A stretch of DNA of 64,000 nt from Portunus trituberculatus. Lineage: Eukaryota > Arthropoda > Malacostraca > Decapoda > Portunidae. The stretch covers positions 10,003,776 through 10,067,775 of the forward strand of contig NC_059276.1 of the NCBI RefSeq assembly GCF_017591435.1, given 5' to 3'. This document shows positions 42,794-50,860 of this stretch, one piece after another. How positions within the stretch are numbered: the stretch's first letter is position 1; the number at the start of each line of letters is the position of its first letter. The notes under the pieces were generated by a model. The model searched no databases. It had not been told where the DNA came from and worked only from the letters and a program-made list of their open reading frames with translations. A program made the translations under genes and the position numbers.

Positions 42794-43289
42794 CCGGTAT
42801 TCTCAAACGCTTTGCTCTTTTAAGACGACTATTTATGGAGCCTCTAGTTGAAGATACTCGTGTTTTTAAGGGCATTTCTATGACTCTGGTGATGGATTAG
42901 CAAGATTACTAGTTGATCATAAGGAGAAGTCGTCTTGAAAACCCTACTAATCGCCTTTTGGGACTTGGAAAATTGTCACTGTGAAAGAGAGAGATATTCA
43001 TGTTTTTAAGGGTGTTTTCATATTTCTGGTGATAGATTGGCAAGATTACTAGTTGATCATAAGGAGAAGTCGTCTTGAAAACCCTACTAATCGCCTTTTG
43101 GGACTTGGAAAATTGTCGCTGTGAGAGAGAGATATTCATGTTTTTAAGGGTGTTTTCATATTTCTGGTGATAGATTGGCAAGATTACTAGTTGATCATAA
43201 GGAGAAACTGCCTTGAACACCCGGTTAATCGTCTTTGGGGACTTGAAAAATTGTCGTGGTGAGAGAACAAAGCTTTTCTAAATATGGCC

Positions 43290-43350
<61 letters not shown>

Positions 43351-43780
43351 AACGGGTACTGTCGGCTGGCACTGACACGCGGAGGCTACATGGCAGTACA
43401 ACACAGCATGGGCTTCCCTCTCGGCTCGCCCCTCAAACCTGTCCTAGATAATTTGTGAGTAGAGGCTTCAATCAGGACACGTAATGAAGCTTGTGGATAC
43501 TGAAGCTTAGGATAGGATTCTGAAGCTTGGGGAAAGATATTAAAGCTTGGGAAGGATATTAAAGCTAGGGATAGGATATTGAAGCGTGTAGTAGTATATT
43601 GAAGCTTGAAATAGAATAATGAAGCTTAGGATAGGATAGAAAAGCTTTGGGCACGATACTGAAGCTTGGGGTAGGATATTGAAGCTTGGGATAGGATATT
43701 GAAGCTTGGGGTAAAATACTGAAGCTTGGGATAAGATACTGAAGCTTGGGAAGGATACTGAAGCTTGAGGAAAGATACTG

Positions 43781-43836
<56 letters not shown>

Positions 43837-44758
43837 GGTCTACCGCATGATGGAGTTTGGTTTGGTGGAGAAATTTATCGCAAAGGAGATGGCCAACACT
43901 TCCTACTGCCTCATGCCACCGGGGAGGGAAGGAACCACTGAACTGAGACCCTTAGCTCTGGGGGACTTCCTCGGGGTCCTGACTCTCTACGGGGCAGGTA
44001 CTGATAAAGGGGCAGTGTGTTGAGAAGGGTATGATATGCAGTACTGTCTTTAATCCCTTCAGTATACCACGATGTTTTTATATTCATTCTGCTTTTTGGT
44101 GATTTTATACAGCTTCAGATACTTATGTGGGGGTTAAAATAGTAAAGACTCTAGTTATTAACCTCTTCAATGCTAGGACACATTTTTTACTTTCAGATTT
44201 GTGTACGGTTAGACCATTTCATTGACGCTAGGAAAGGTCAATGGAGGGCATAAGATTAATAGCCACGGTCTTCACTATTTCAATCCCCAACATAAACTTC
44301 TGAAGTTGTATAAAATCACTAAGTAGTAAGCAGAATGAATATGGAAACGCACCATGGTACTGAAGGGGTTAGAATAGTAAAGACTCTGGCTATTAATCCT
44401 CTGACCTCCACAGACCTTTCCTAATGTCAATAAAATGGTCTAATCGTACACTAATCTCAAAGTAAAAATGTCACAGCACTGAAGGAGTTAAACTAGTAAG
44501 AATATTCAGGGAAGGTACAGAAATAGATAAACAGAGCACGAAACACGAATATATAATACGAATTACCACACAATACAAGGATGCACCAAATATGTGACAC
44601 AAAACACGGGACACACTGCTGGTCTTGATATCTTGAGTAATAATTGAGTTACCACTGAAATATCTCTGGTTTTCTTCCTTTTTCCAGCGGTGACTTGTCT
44701 ATTTAGTCTGCTTGTGCTGAATTCCTTGGATTTTGATAATTTTTAGTTAATGATGATG

Positions 44759-44790
<32 letters not shown>

Positions 44791-44870
44791 GGTGATGGTG
44801 ATGATGGTGATGACGCACAGGTGTGGTTGGAAGCATGGGAATATTTGTAGCTGAGGTGATGCGGCGCTGA
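36780..44870 (+). CDS. Variant ionotropic receptor (IR) gene, exon span
   Basis: Spliced gene for an ionotropic-glutamate-receptor-related IR, a ligand-gated cation channel subunit, usually chemosensory in arthropods. Exons: 36780-36869, 37254-37342, 38120-38210, 39440-39598, 39778-39869, 40201-40322, 40726-40847, 41550-41645, 42158-42269, 42603-42655, 43351-43454, 43837-43997, 44821-44870. From the Met at 36807 the product is 437 residues. S1 spans about 14-134 (ligand-site Arg96 in GVTLERTKVADFS), M1 135-158, polyserine 176-191, pore loop 192-206, M3 219-243 (IVYRSNLKAMLIVPK), S2 247-405 and M4 409-433. All phases and splice sites agree and the gene is not broken. It lacks a visible signal peptide and amino-terminal domain, so upstream exon(s) are likely. 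The co-receptor subtype cannot be named. Confidence 0.92.
37254..37342 (+). CDS. IR exon 2: S1
   Basis: The exon is 89 bp, phase 0 in and two bases out; acceptor CTCCTCACAG. It encodes WPPYVDGWNPDYTGWCIEMF and DVILESLNI. WPPYV and GWCIEMFDV are IR-family signatures of S1. The donor GTGTGT is the first dinucleotides of a (GT)n microsatellite. Confidence 0.93.
37343..37426 (+). repeat. (GT)n microsatellite beginning at the IR exon 2 donor
   Basis: 42 GT units start exactly at the splice donor of exon 2, so the GT dinucleotide used is the first repeat unit. Confidence 0.95.
37427..38119 (+). other. IR intron 2: pyrimidine-rich tandem units
   Basis: About five degenerate ~120-bp units contain CTCTCCTTCAATTTCATCTT, CTCAATCTTATTTCTCTATT and YCCAGGT-like ends (near 37561, 37684, 37820 and 37989). 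The true acceptor TACGCCGCCAG follows at 38119. Confidence 0.8.
38120..38210 (+). CDS. IR exon 3: S1
   Basis: The exon is 91 bp, one base in and codon-complete out; donor GTGAGT. It encodes (C)HEYLEPPDGLWGAKFPNG, then SWFGMMGMLHRR. The EPPDGLWG motif and the WFGMMGML helix are typical of divergent arthropod IRs. Confidence 0.95.
38211..39439 (+). other. IR intron 3: tandem repeats resembling the exon 4 acceptor
   Basis: 1.2 kb, AT-rich. Four or five units of about 160-195 bp (from about 38640) share CCAAACTGACTCCTCGCACC, ATCTCTTCGTCATAATATTC, CATGTTTATCAACCCAATTT and TTCATGAGTTAAGTTCATAT. The last unit runs into the real acceptor, CCAAACTAACTCCCTCCCTC followed by TCTTCGCCAG. Confidence 0.85.
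39440..39598 (+). CDS. IR exon 4: S1 with ligand-binding Arg
   Basis: The exon is 159 bp, codon-complete on both sides; acceptor CTTCGCCAG, donor GTGTGT. It encodes EVDVAIGPFGVTLERTKVAD, FSVPITATDHAILYSRPQIE and PDLLGFIKPFTPL. The Arg of LERTKVADFS aligns with the amino-acid-binding arginine of iGluRs. The end FIKPFTPL leads into M1. Confidence 0.96.
39778..39869 (+). CDS. IR exon 5: M1
   Basis: The exon is 92 bp, phase 0 in and two bases out; acceptor TTTCGTGACAG, donor GTACAC. It encodes VWAGVLISLLVVTGIALGLL, then VLSPSRQRRP, the first membrane segment followed by a basic cytoplasmic stretch. The donor runs directly into an (AC)n microsatellite. Confidence 0.95.
39871..40140 (+). repeat. 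Two (AC)n microsatellites in IR intron 5
   Basis: Runs at 39871-39929 (starting inside the exon 5 donor) and 40087-40140, separated by AT-rich unique sequence. Confidence 0.95.
40201..40322 (+). CDS. IR exon 6: polyserine loop and pore loop
   Basis: The exon is 122 bp, one base in and one out; acceptor CTTATTTCCAG, donor GTGAGT. It encodes (R)TADSEDPSFL, a 16-residue Ser-rich run with one Phe, then LWGWLWGYRALLSQ. The last part corresponds to the IR re-entrant pore loop. The Ser run is encoded by a TCC/TCT trinucleotide tract (40233-40280). Confidence 0.93.
40323..40725 (+). other. IR intron 6: (GAGT)n and (TA)n repeats
   Basis: GAGT-rich degenerate tetranucleotide repeats (40323-40530) begin inside the donor GTGAGTGAGTGAG. 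A (TA)n run follows at 40571-40628, then (ATCT)n and the acceptor CTCTCCCGTAG. Confidence 0.9.
40726..40847 (+). CDS. IR exon 7: M3
   Basis: The exon is 122 bp, two bases in and codon-complete out; donor GTAAAT. It encodes (P)VLNLKGGEAGRFLAGMWLL and ISLIIAIVYRSNLKAMLIVP, then K. M3 carries YRSNLKAMLIVP, the IR counterpart of the iGluR SYTANLAAF gating motif. Confidence 0.96.
40919..41224 (-). mobile_element. TTAA-type MITE, two joined reverse copies (IR intron 7)
   Basis: It starts TCCCTTAAGTACCATGACGC and continues through the core CTTCTGACCTCCATACACCC to AAAGAAGGG, then TTAATCTTCTGACCTCCATA. A second partial copy thus restarts at an internal TTAA and ends AGTAGTGAGGGAGTT. Confidence 0.75.
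41496..41543 (+). repeat. (GT)n microsatellite abutting the IR exon 8 acceptor
   Basis: A GT run preceded by (TCTA)n. Only CGGC separates it from the AG at 41548-41549, so the exon 8 acceptor has a GT repeat in place of a polypyrimidine tract. Confidence 0.93.
41550..41645 (+). CDS. IR exon 8: S2 start
   Basis: The exon is 96 bp, codon-complete on both sides; acceptor TGTCGGCAG, donor GTAAGC. It encodes VRVPFDTLAELVDQTEVPWT and MAFGSIVQSFFR. PFDTLAELVDQ is the standard IR start of the second ligand-binding half. Confidence 0.95.
41646..42157 (+). other. IR intron 8
   Basis: A 512-bp intron rich in (CAC)n and (CTA)n trinucleotide runs. It has a degenerate duplication of CAAATTTCTCTTTTCCTGAA and AACTCCAAA-type sequence (41758, 41916 and 42056). 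Confidence 0.8.
42158..42269 (+). CDS. IR exon 9: S2
   Basis: The exon is 112 bp, phase 0 in and one base out; acceptor TGCTCCCAG, donor GTAAGG. It encodes SAYNEAPTSTMGRGWKGRST and LLRSAKDIIPTVIGGTA in the S2 lobe. No acidic ligand-site residue of classical iGluRs could be placed with confidence. Confidence 0.93.
42544..42597 (+). repeat. (CT)n microsatellite forming the exon 10 polypyrimidine tract
   Basis: A CT run of about 27 units ending TTTCCAG at the exon 10 acceptor. Confidence 0.95.
42603..42655 (+). CDS. IR exon 10: S2, 53 nt
   Basis: The exon is 53 bp, two bases in and codon-complete out; donor GTAAGT. It encodes (G)LYTRHSSTYLMGKDFSE. It is short but needed to keep frame between exons 9 and 11. 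Confidence 0.92.
42720..42790 (+). repeat. (CT)n microsatellite (IR intron 10)
   Basis: A pure CT run at the left border of a family-2 element. Confidence 0.96.
42795..43287 (+). mobile_element. Family-2 element with three ~140-bp tandem units (IR intron 10)
   Basis: The left end GTATTCTCAAACGCTTTGCT is mirrored near the right end by GAGAGAACAAAGCTTTTCTA, then AATATGG. Inside, CAAGATTACTAGTTGATCAT, then AAGGAGAA recurs at 42901, 43041 and 43180, spacings of 140 and 139 bp. CTTGAAAACCCTACTAATCG follows in the first two units and a diverged form in the third. Confidence 0.7.
43291..43348 (+). repeat. (CT)n microsatellite forming the exon 11 polypyrimidine tract
   Basis: About 29 CT units end directly in the AG of the exon 11 acceptor. 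Confidence 0.96.
43351..43454 (+). CDS. IR exon 11: S2
   Basis: The exon is 104 bp, phase 0 in and two bases out; donor TTT|GTGAGT. It encodes NGYCRLALTRGGYMAVQHSM and GFPLGSPLKPVLDN. The frame would reach a stop two codons past the donor, which supports the splice. Confidence 0.95.
43475..43785 (+). repeat. ~20-bp minisatellite, AAGCTT in most units (IR intron 11)
   Basis: About 15 units of the form GAAGCTTGGGATAGGATATT fill almost the whole intron between the donor and the CT run. Most contain a HindIII recognition sequence. Confidence 0.93.
43785..43834 (+). repeat. (CT)n microsatellite forming the exon 12 polypyrimidine tract
   Basis: About 25 CT units lead straight into CAG of the exon 12 acceptor. 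Confidence 0.96.
43837..43997 (+). CDS. IR exon 12: S2 end and M4 start
   Basis: The exon is 161 bp, one base in and one out; acceptor CTCTCAG, donor GTACTG. It encodes VYRMMEFGLVEKFIAKEMAN, TSYCLMPPGREGTTELRPLA and LGDFLGVLTLYGA. The closing hydrophobic run is the start of M4, and the preceding ELRPLALGDFLG matches the usual IR pre-M4 motif. Confidence 0.96.
43998..44820 (+). other. IR intron 12 with nested MITE and (GAT)n
   Basis: An 823-bp intron mostly occupied by nested family-1 elements (44047-44492). A (GAT)n run at 44749-44812 then reaches the acceptor GACGCACAG. Confidence 0.88.
44047..44492 (+). mobile_element. Nested TTAA-type MITEs (IR intron 12)
   Basis: A reverse copy starting TTTAATCCCTTCAGTATACC is interrupted near 44160 at TTAA by a forward copy. 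The forward copy runs from CCTCTTCAATGCTAGGACAC to CATGGTACTGAAGGGG, then TTA. The reverse copy resumes with GAATAGTAAAGACTCTGGCT and ends CAGCACTGAAGGAGTTAA. About 20 bp of the outer copy are present on both sides of the inner one. Confidence 0.8.
44821..44870 (+). CDS. IR exon 13: M4 end and stop
   Basis: Two bases in, then VVGSMGIFVAEVMRR and TGA at 44868-44870. It completes M4 with a short basic cytoplasmic end, the normal length for an IR. Confidence 0.93.
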
Positions 44871-45397
44871 CAGCACCACCACCACCACCACCACCACCAC
44901 CAGGAAGGATTTGAAGGACCGATGTACTGCACCAAGCACCACTACCACCACCACCACCACCAACAACAACAACAGCGTCAGCAGCAGTACGCCCCTAGTC
45001 AGCGCAGAGCGGGCGTCAGTGCGAGGCGTCAGCGTGGCCAGAGATGAATGGGGGCGGCAGTGGTGGTGCAATCTGTCACGGGCGTGAATCACCACGACAC
45101 GAGGCGCCCACCCCAACCCAGCCTCCCAGCCACCCCCGCCTCCCCCGCTGCCCTAGTGCTGCCTGCACCCTTCTGTGTCCCGGCCAGTGTCAATAATACT
45201 GCCCTCCATCACCAACACTCACTATTATTTTCCTTCCTTATCCATCACCAAGGGCAAACTTCGCCGCGCTCACCGCCTCACACCGGAAAGGTCTGCCACT
45301 CCACACCTCCACACCACCCCCTGCTGCCACTCCACCCCATCCCATCCCATCCCATCCCATCCTGCCACTCCATCCCATCATCTCCTCAGTCACATAT

Positions 45398-45401
<4 letters not shown>

Positions 45402-45463
<62 letters not shown>
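45402..45463 (+). repeat. (AT)n microsatellite, about 30 units
   Basis: A pure AT run downstream of the IR stop codon. Confidence 0.97.
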
Positions 45464-45466
<3 letters not shown>

Positions 45467-46328
45467 GTGATACAAGTGGCGATGAGTGTACAGGTGACAC
45501 AGGTAAGACAGGTGCCGCGCGAAGGGCAGAACGCACACACACACAGGCACACACGCAGCAGCAGCAGCAGCATCACCGGGGTTTATGGCGTGCTGACACA
45601 CGCGGCATTCCGCTCACCAGGTAATTAGGCATCCAGCAATTCTTCAGATTTTCAAGGAGATTCTCCCGAGTTTCCCGGGCGGCGGTGCGCGGAGGCAGCA
45701 GCCCTGCCGCCCTGCCGCCCTGCCAGCCCGCCAGCCCTGGCCGGCAACTCTCGCCTGCCGTCGTCTGCTGCCGCCGCCACGCAACATGTCGCCCGTCGCC
45801 GCCTCAGTACCGCACACGCTCCGCGCAGGGAGAGACACGCCGCGCCGCGCCCTGCGCCTAGTGCCACCAAATACCGTGCTGTGCTGTGCTTGAGGGCGTG
45901 CTGCTCGCCACCACCCGTCCTGCTCCCGCGACCCGCCACACGCCAGGGCCCAGCGCCGCGCCGCGCCACCGCCCTCACCACTTGTGCTACAAAACACACA
46001 ATTGGCAAAATATTCCCCCAGTAGGACAAGTGCCAGTCTTCCCTTAAAGGTAGGTGGTGTGTAATGTATTTTGTGTGTGCGTGTGTGTGTGTCACTCGCG
46101 GGGGGGGGTCGTGGGACGGGGGGCGCCTCTTGGCAGGGCAGGTTGGGCTGTGCAGGCTTACACAAATGCTATTTATTTCTACTTGGCAAAAATAACCTGA
46201 ACAATCATCCTGAACCCAACACAACACACAGACGTAAGAGTCCTGCACACTGCTGCTGCTGCTGCTGCTGCTGCTCCGACAATCAAGTAAAAAATAAAAT
46301 GTGGTGTGTGAATACAAGCATTCCTCTC

Positions 46329-46370
<42 letters not shown>

Positions 46371-46542
46371 TTCGCTGCGAACAGTGTCACTTGTTACTGA
46401 CCCAGTGCCGCGATGCCTACACCCACTCACCCACCCACCCACCGACACACCCACCCAACCTACCCATCCACCCACCAAGACACACACACACACACAGACA
46501 CGAACACACAGCAAAGAGGTCAGGTCGGTACCCTCTCTGGCT

Positions 46543-46594
<52 letters not shown>

Positions 46595-46706
46595 CCCTCA
46601 CCAATCGATCCTGTAGTCACGTGATCACAAAACCTTCGCCAGACCACGCTGTCGGCCGAGATGTTGTTGTCACACACACACACACACACACACACATAGA
46701 GCCTGT

Positions 46707-46759
<53 letters not shown>

Positions 46760-47522
46760 ACTTACGTTGGTGTTTTTGCGTGTCAATTAACATGTAAGTC
46801 GTGTGTTCTTTATCTTCCGTCTGAATATATGAATGAATGAGTCTCTGTGTCTGTCTGTCTGTGTGTCTGTCTGTCTGTGTGTCCACCTGTCTATATCACC
46901 ACCTGTGTACCTCAATCTCTGCTTTCATACATTAGTCACCATCTCTCTGTCAATCTGTCTTGTGGCTAGTCCCTCTCTCTCTGTCTCTTACCTGTTTTCA
47001 CCCCGGCCTGACCTACCTAGCTGAGATTAATTAACACCACAACAGGTAAACATCTCATTGGCTACCTCTCCTTTGAAGGTGAAAGCCAGGAAACACTAAG
47101 GACTTGTTCTCATTCTCAGTAATATTCCAACACTATTATCATTCTTTTGTCTATTTTTTCCCTTTTTTTGTCGCCCTGCCAGTCAAGCCAACTTTCAAGA
47201 CGGGTTAGACTGGCCAGGTGAGGTAGTGACTGTATATCTCACTGGCTGAATGACTGACTGACTGGCTAACACACAGGCTATAGACACTGATCTCCATTGA
47301 CTGACTGGCTGACTAACATAGACTAACTGATTGATACAAGCTTTATACTTGGCACTTATCTCTTCTGATTGACTGATGGAGTGACTGGTGGTGGTGGTGG
47401 TGGTGGTGGTGGTTTACGTCATCAACTGTAGCTACTTCAACCACTGCACCTTTAAGAGATTCATGACAGAATGGGGGAAGGAAAAGACTATCTATCTTCC
47501 CTATCTCGTCACTCCATCATCC

Positions 47523-47525
<3 letters not shown>

Positions 47526-47598
<73 letters not shown>

Positions 47599-47696
47599 TG
47601 GTAACAAGCCATGTCTTTCAAACTGTAGCATTAAATTGAAAAATCTCCCCATTACTTTGGAAATTATACCTGAACGAGTGAAAAATGGAGCACTTT

Positions 47697-47752
<56 letters not shown>
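47526..47752 (+). repeat. (GT)n and (GA)n microsatellites
   Basis: GT run at 47526-47596 and GA run at 47699-47752. Confidence 0.96.
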
Positions 47753-47755
<3 letters not shown>

Positions 47756-47933
47756 GTGATACAGTTCGGATAGATTTCAAATATTTACTGGACACACAAA
47801 TGGCTGACTTTCCCTTCCCTTCGTTATTGTAAAGGCAATTCCTCTCTTCCCTTTACAATCCTAAAGGTCAAATCTCCTTCAGCTTTGCAATTCTACAGGT
47901 AATTTCTATAGGTAAACCTTTCCCTTCGTCATT

Positions 47934-48147
47934 TTAACCGCTTCAGTACCGGAAGGCATTTTTACCATTAGTTTGAGTAGGATTAGACCATTTTATTGAC
48001 ATTAGGAAGGGTCTATGGAGGTCAGAAGATTAATTGGCCACAGATTTCACTATTTTAATACCCCACATAAGTTTCTGAAGCTGTATAAAGTCATCAAATA
48101 GTAAGGAGAATGAATATGGAGACTCATCATAGCACTGAAGGGGTTAA
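47934..48147 (+). mobile_element. TTAA-type MITE copy F, complete
   Basis: TTAA at 47934 and TTAA at 48144 bracket a 206-bp forward copy. It starts CCGCTTCAGTACCGGAAGGC and ends CATAGCACTGAAGGGG. The core has GGGTCTATGGAGGTCAGAAG. Confidence 0.85.
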
Positions 48148-48673
48148 AGGTAATCTCTCTCTTCACTTTACACTTCGATAGGTGAAATCTCCTTTAAGCT
48201 TTGCAATTCTACAGGTAAACTCTACAGGTAAACCTTTAATACAGTCGAGGTAGTCTAAATAAAGAAATAACAGATAAATAAAGTAAAAAATGAACAGTGC
48301 CACAAAATTATGACAGGTGCCACAATAAGTAAAAAAATGAAGTGCCTTAAAAACACCACAATAACAACCACCACGAATAAAGAAGCCATAAATTCACCGC
48401 CACAATCAGTGCCACAAATACACCACCACATTGTCCGTGCTCACCGTCCTTAGCGCCACGTACAAAAAAGGACACACTGTACTTTGTGTCCTTCAACGTA
48501 CACGGAAGCACAGAGAATAAAACTCGTGTGAAACTGGTACAAAACTCGACTTTCCTGCAACTATACATGCGATTTCGTGTCACTGCTCCTCCTCCTCCTC
48601 CTCCTCCTCCTCGTCCTCCTCCTCCTCCTCCTCCACTTTCCCTACGATATTTTCACTTCTACTTTCCCTTTTC

Positions 48674-49132
48674 CTCAACCCCATCAGTACTGGGACACAT
48701 TTTTACCTTGAGATTTGTGTACAATTAGACCATTTTATTGACATTAGGAAGGGTCTATGGAGGTCAGGATATTAATGGCCACAGTCTTCACTATTTTAAT
48801 CCCTTCAGTACTGGGACACATTTTTTACCTTGAGATTTGTGTACGATTAGACCATTTTATTGACATTAGGAAGGGTTTATGGAGGTCAGGATATTAATGG
48901 CCACAGTCTTCACTATTTCAATCCCTTCAATACTAGGACACATTTTTACACTGATATTTGTGTACGATTAGACCATTTTATTGACATTAGAAAGGCTCTG
49001 TGGAGGTCAGAAGATAAATGGCAACAGTCTTCACTATTTCAACCCCCCACATAAGTTTCTGAAGCTGTACAAGATCACCAACGAGTAAGCAGAATGGATA
49101 TGGAGACGCTTCATGGTACTGGAGGGGTCAAG
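48674..49132 (+). mobile_element. TTAA-type MITE: two half units plus one full copy in tandem
   Basis: Three element starts (CCCATCAGTACTGGGACACA; CCCTTCAGTACTGGGACACA; CCCTTCAATACTAGGACACA) follow each other at about 125-bp intervals near 48678, 48803 and 48926. The first two stop at the internal sequence TCTTCACTATTTTAATCCC (TTTCAATCCC in the second), and only the third continues to the right end GGTACTGGAGGGG. Confidence 0.85.
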
Positions 49133-49346
49133 CTTGGAAAGACTAAAGGGAGAAAAAATTGTGAAGCTGGAAGGAATTATAAGGCGCACACGTGGGAGTT
49201 CCAGGGAAGGGATAGGGGGTTAGGGAGGACATGATGGGAAGAGAAGGGACTAGATGGGGCAAAGAGAGAGACTTAACCATTCTTATTGATCTTCCAGGGA
49301 CATTCACCCCAAAGATCGATCCCTGAGTGTCTTAGGGTTAGGGGAG

Positions 49347-49348
<2 letters not shown>

Positions 49349-49429
<81 letters not shown>

Positions 49430-49476
49430 GTTTTATCTCTGAAATATCACTGATTTAGATATAAAGAAGGAGAACA

Positions 49477-49524
<48 letters not shown>

Positions 49525-49592
49525 AGCTCCTATTAACCAGAGCAGAACATTCTACTCAACACTGTATTTACATTCTTTGCAACACTGCATTC

Positions 49593-49654
<62 letters not shown>

Positions 49655-49690
49655 AAAGATGGTAAGCCTCTTTTATTTTCTTTTGTTTTT

Positions 49691-49761
<71 letters not shown>

Positions 49762-49863
49762 CTTTCTTACATCTTTATTGTCTCCCCACGTCCTGTTTTC
49801 TCTCCACCTTCTATCTCCCTCTCTTCATCTCCCCTTTCTCCTCCTCCCTTTATTTATCACTTT

Positions 49864-49948
<85 letters not shown>

Positions 49949-50002
49949 CATTTATCATTCTCTCCCAGGCGTAACTTTCGCTCTCTCTGATGTAATGGTG
50001 TG

Positions 50003-50038
<36 letters not shown>

Positions 50039-50097
50039 CAGATAGACGCACAGACAGACAGACGGACGGACACATGAATGCCTCTATACTGAAAGGC

Positions 50098-50160
<63 letters not shown>
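49349..50160 (+). repeat. Cluster of GA, CT and CA microsatellites
   Basis: (GA)n at 49349-49424; (CT)n at 49481-49521, 49596-49650, 49697-49758 and 49867-49945; (GA)n at 50005-50033; (CA)n at 50100-50160. The intervening sequence is unique and carries no recognisable exon. Confidence 0.95.
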
Positions 50161-50163
<3 letters not shown>

Positions 50164-50340
50164 ATTTAACATTACAATTCACTCAAAGGTAATTTAAACA
50201 TACAATGAATGAAGCCAGGATCGTTTGCTATTACTATTCATGTTATTTACTATTCATACTACTGCTATTCAAAGGCTGATACGTAGTGACTAGCTTGTAT
50301 ACCTCAATTTATTATTACCTGTAACTTGTAATTGGTTTGG

Positions 50341-50556
50341 TTAGGTTAGGTTAGCAGTATGGCGGTTTATTTAAGTGAGTTTTAGTGTATCTTGGTTCAA
50401 TTTAGTAGTTTTATTTAAGTTAGTTTAGGTTAGGTTGGGTTGGGTTGGGTTGGGTTGGATTGGGTTGGGTTAAGTTAGGTTAGGTTAGGTTAAGTTGAGT
50501 ATGGCGGTTTATTTGAGTGAGTTTTAGTGTATCTTGGTTCAATTTAGTAGTTTTAG
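50341..50556 (+). repeat. Interstitial TTAGG/TTGGG telomere-like tract with flanking direct repeats
   Basis: Short (TTAGG)n arrays at 50341-50354, 50425-50435 and 50473-50492, and (TTGGG)n at 50434-50471, lie between two direct repeats (50356-50414 and 50498-50556). The direct repeats begin AGTATGGCGGTTTATTT and contain AGTGAGTTTTAGTGTATCTT. TTAGG is the usual arthropod telomere unit. Confidence 0.8.
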
Positions 50557-50797
50557 TTTAGCTTAAAGGAGAGTATGTTGTGTTGGGTTACGTTATATTA
50601 CTTGAAGGGGATATTATCATGAGAACTAATTTGAGCTTACAATTACGTCGAGAAAATTGTTTGTGGTGATGTGAGAGAAAGAGGAGGAGGAGGAGGAGGA
50701 GGAGGAGGAGGAGGAGGAGAAAAGATGGAGGAGGAGAGTGCAAGAGACTTAATAAGGAAATGTTTAAGATTGGGTTTTCCTGTTCTGAGGTATGCAT

Positions 50798-50800
<3 letters not shown>

Positions 50801-50857
<57 letters not shown>
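50801..50857 (+). repeat. (GA)n microsatellite
   Basis: A pure GA run. A (GGA)n tract lies about 80 bp upstream. Confidence 0.96.

Positions 50858-50860
<3 letters not shown>

Larger units (their letters stand above)
44871..47930 (+). other. IR 3' flank: GC-rich segment and microsatellites
   Basis: No coding exon was recognised. It contains (CAC)n tracts, (CCCAT)n (45337-45364) and (AT)n (45402-45463). A GC- and CpG-rich block spans about 45650-46000, followed by (GCT)n at 46251-46276 and 46331-46370. An AATAAA lies at 46293. CA/GT runs lie at 46546-46592, 46709-46757 and 47526-47596, and (GA)n at 47699-47752. The GC-rich block could be a promoter or 3' UTR; nothing decides between them. Confidence 0.7.

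Noticed and set aside
45652..46317. Minus-strand ORF across the CpG-rich block downstream of the IR gene
   Set aside because: The composition explains the open frame. The product is Ala/Arg/Gly-rich without a recognisable domain and crosses (GCT)n repeats.
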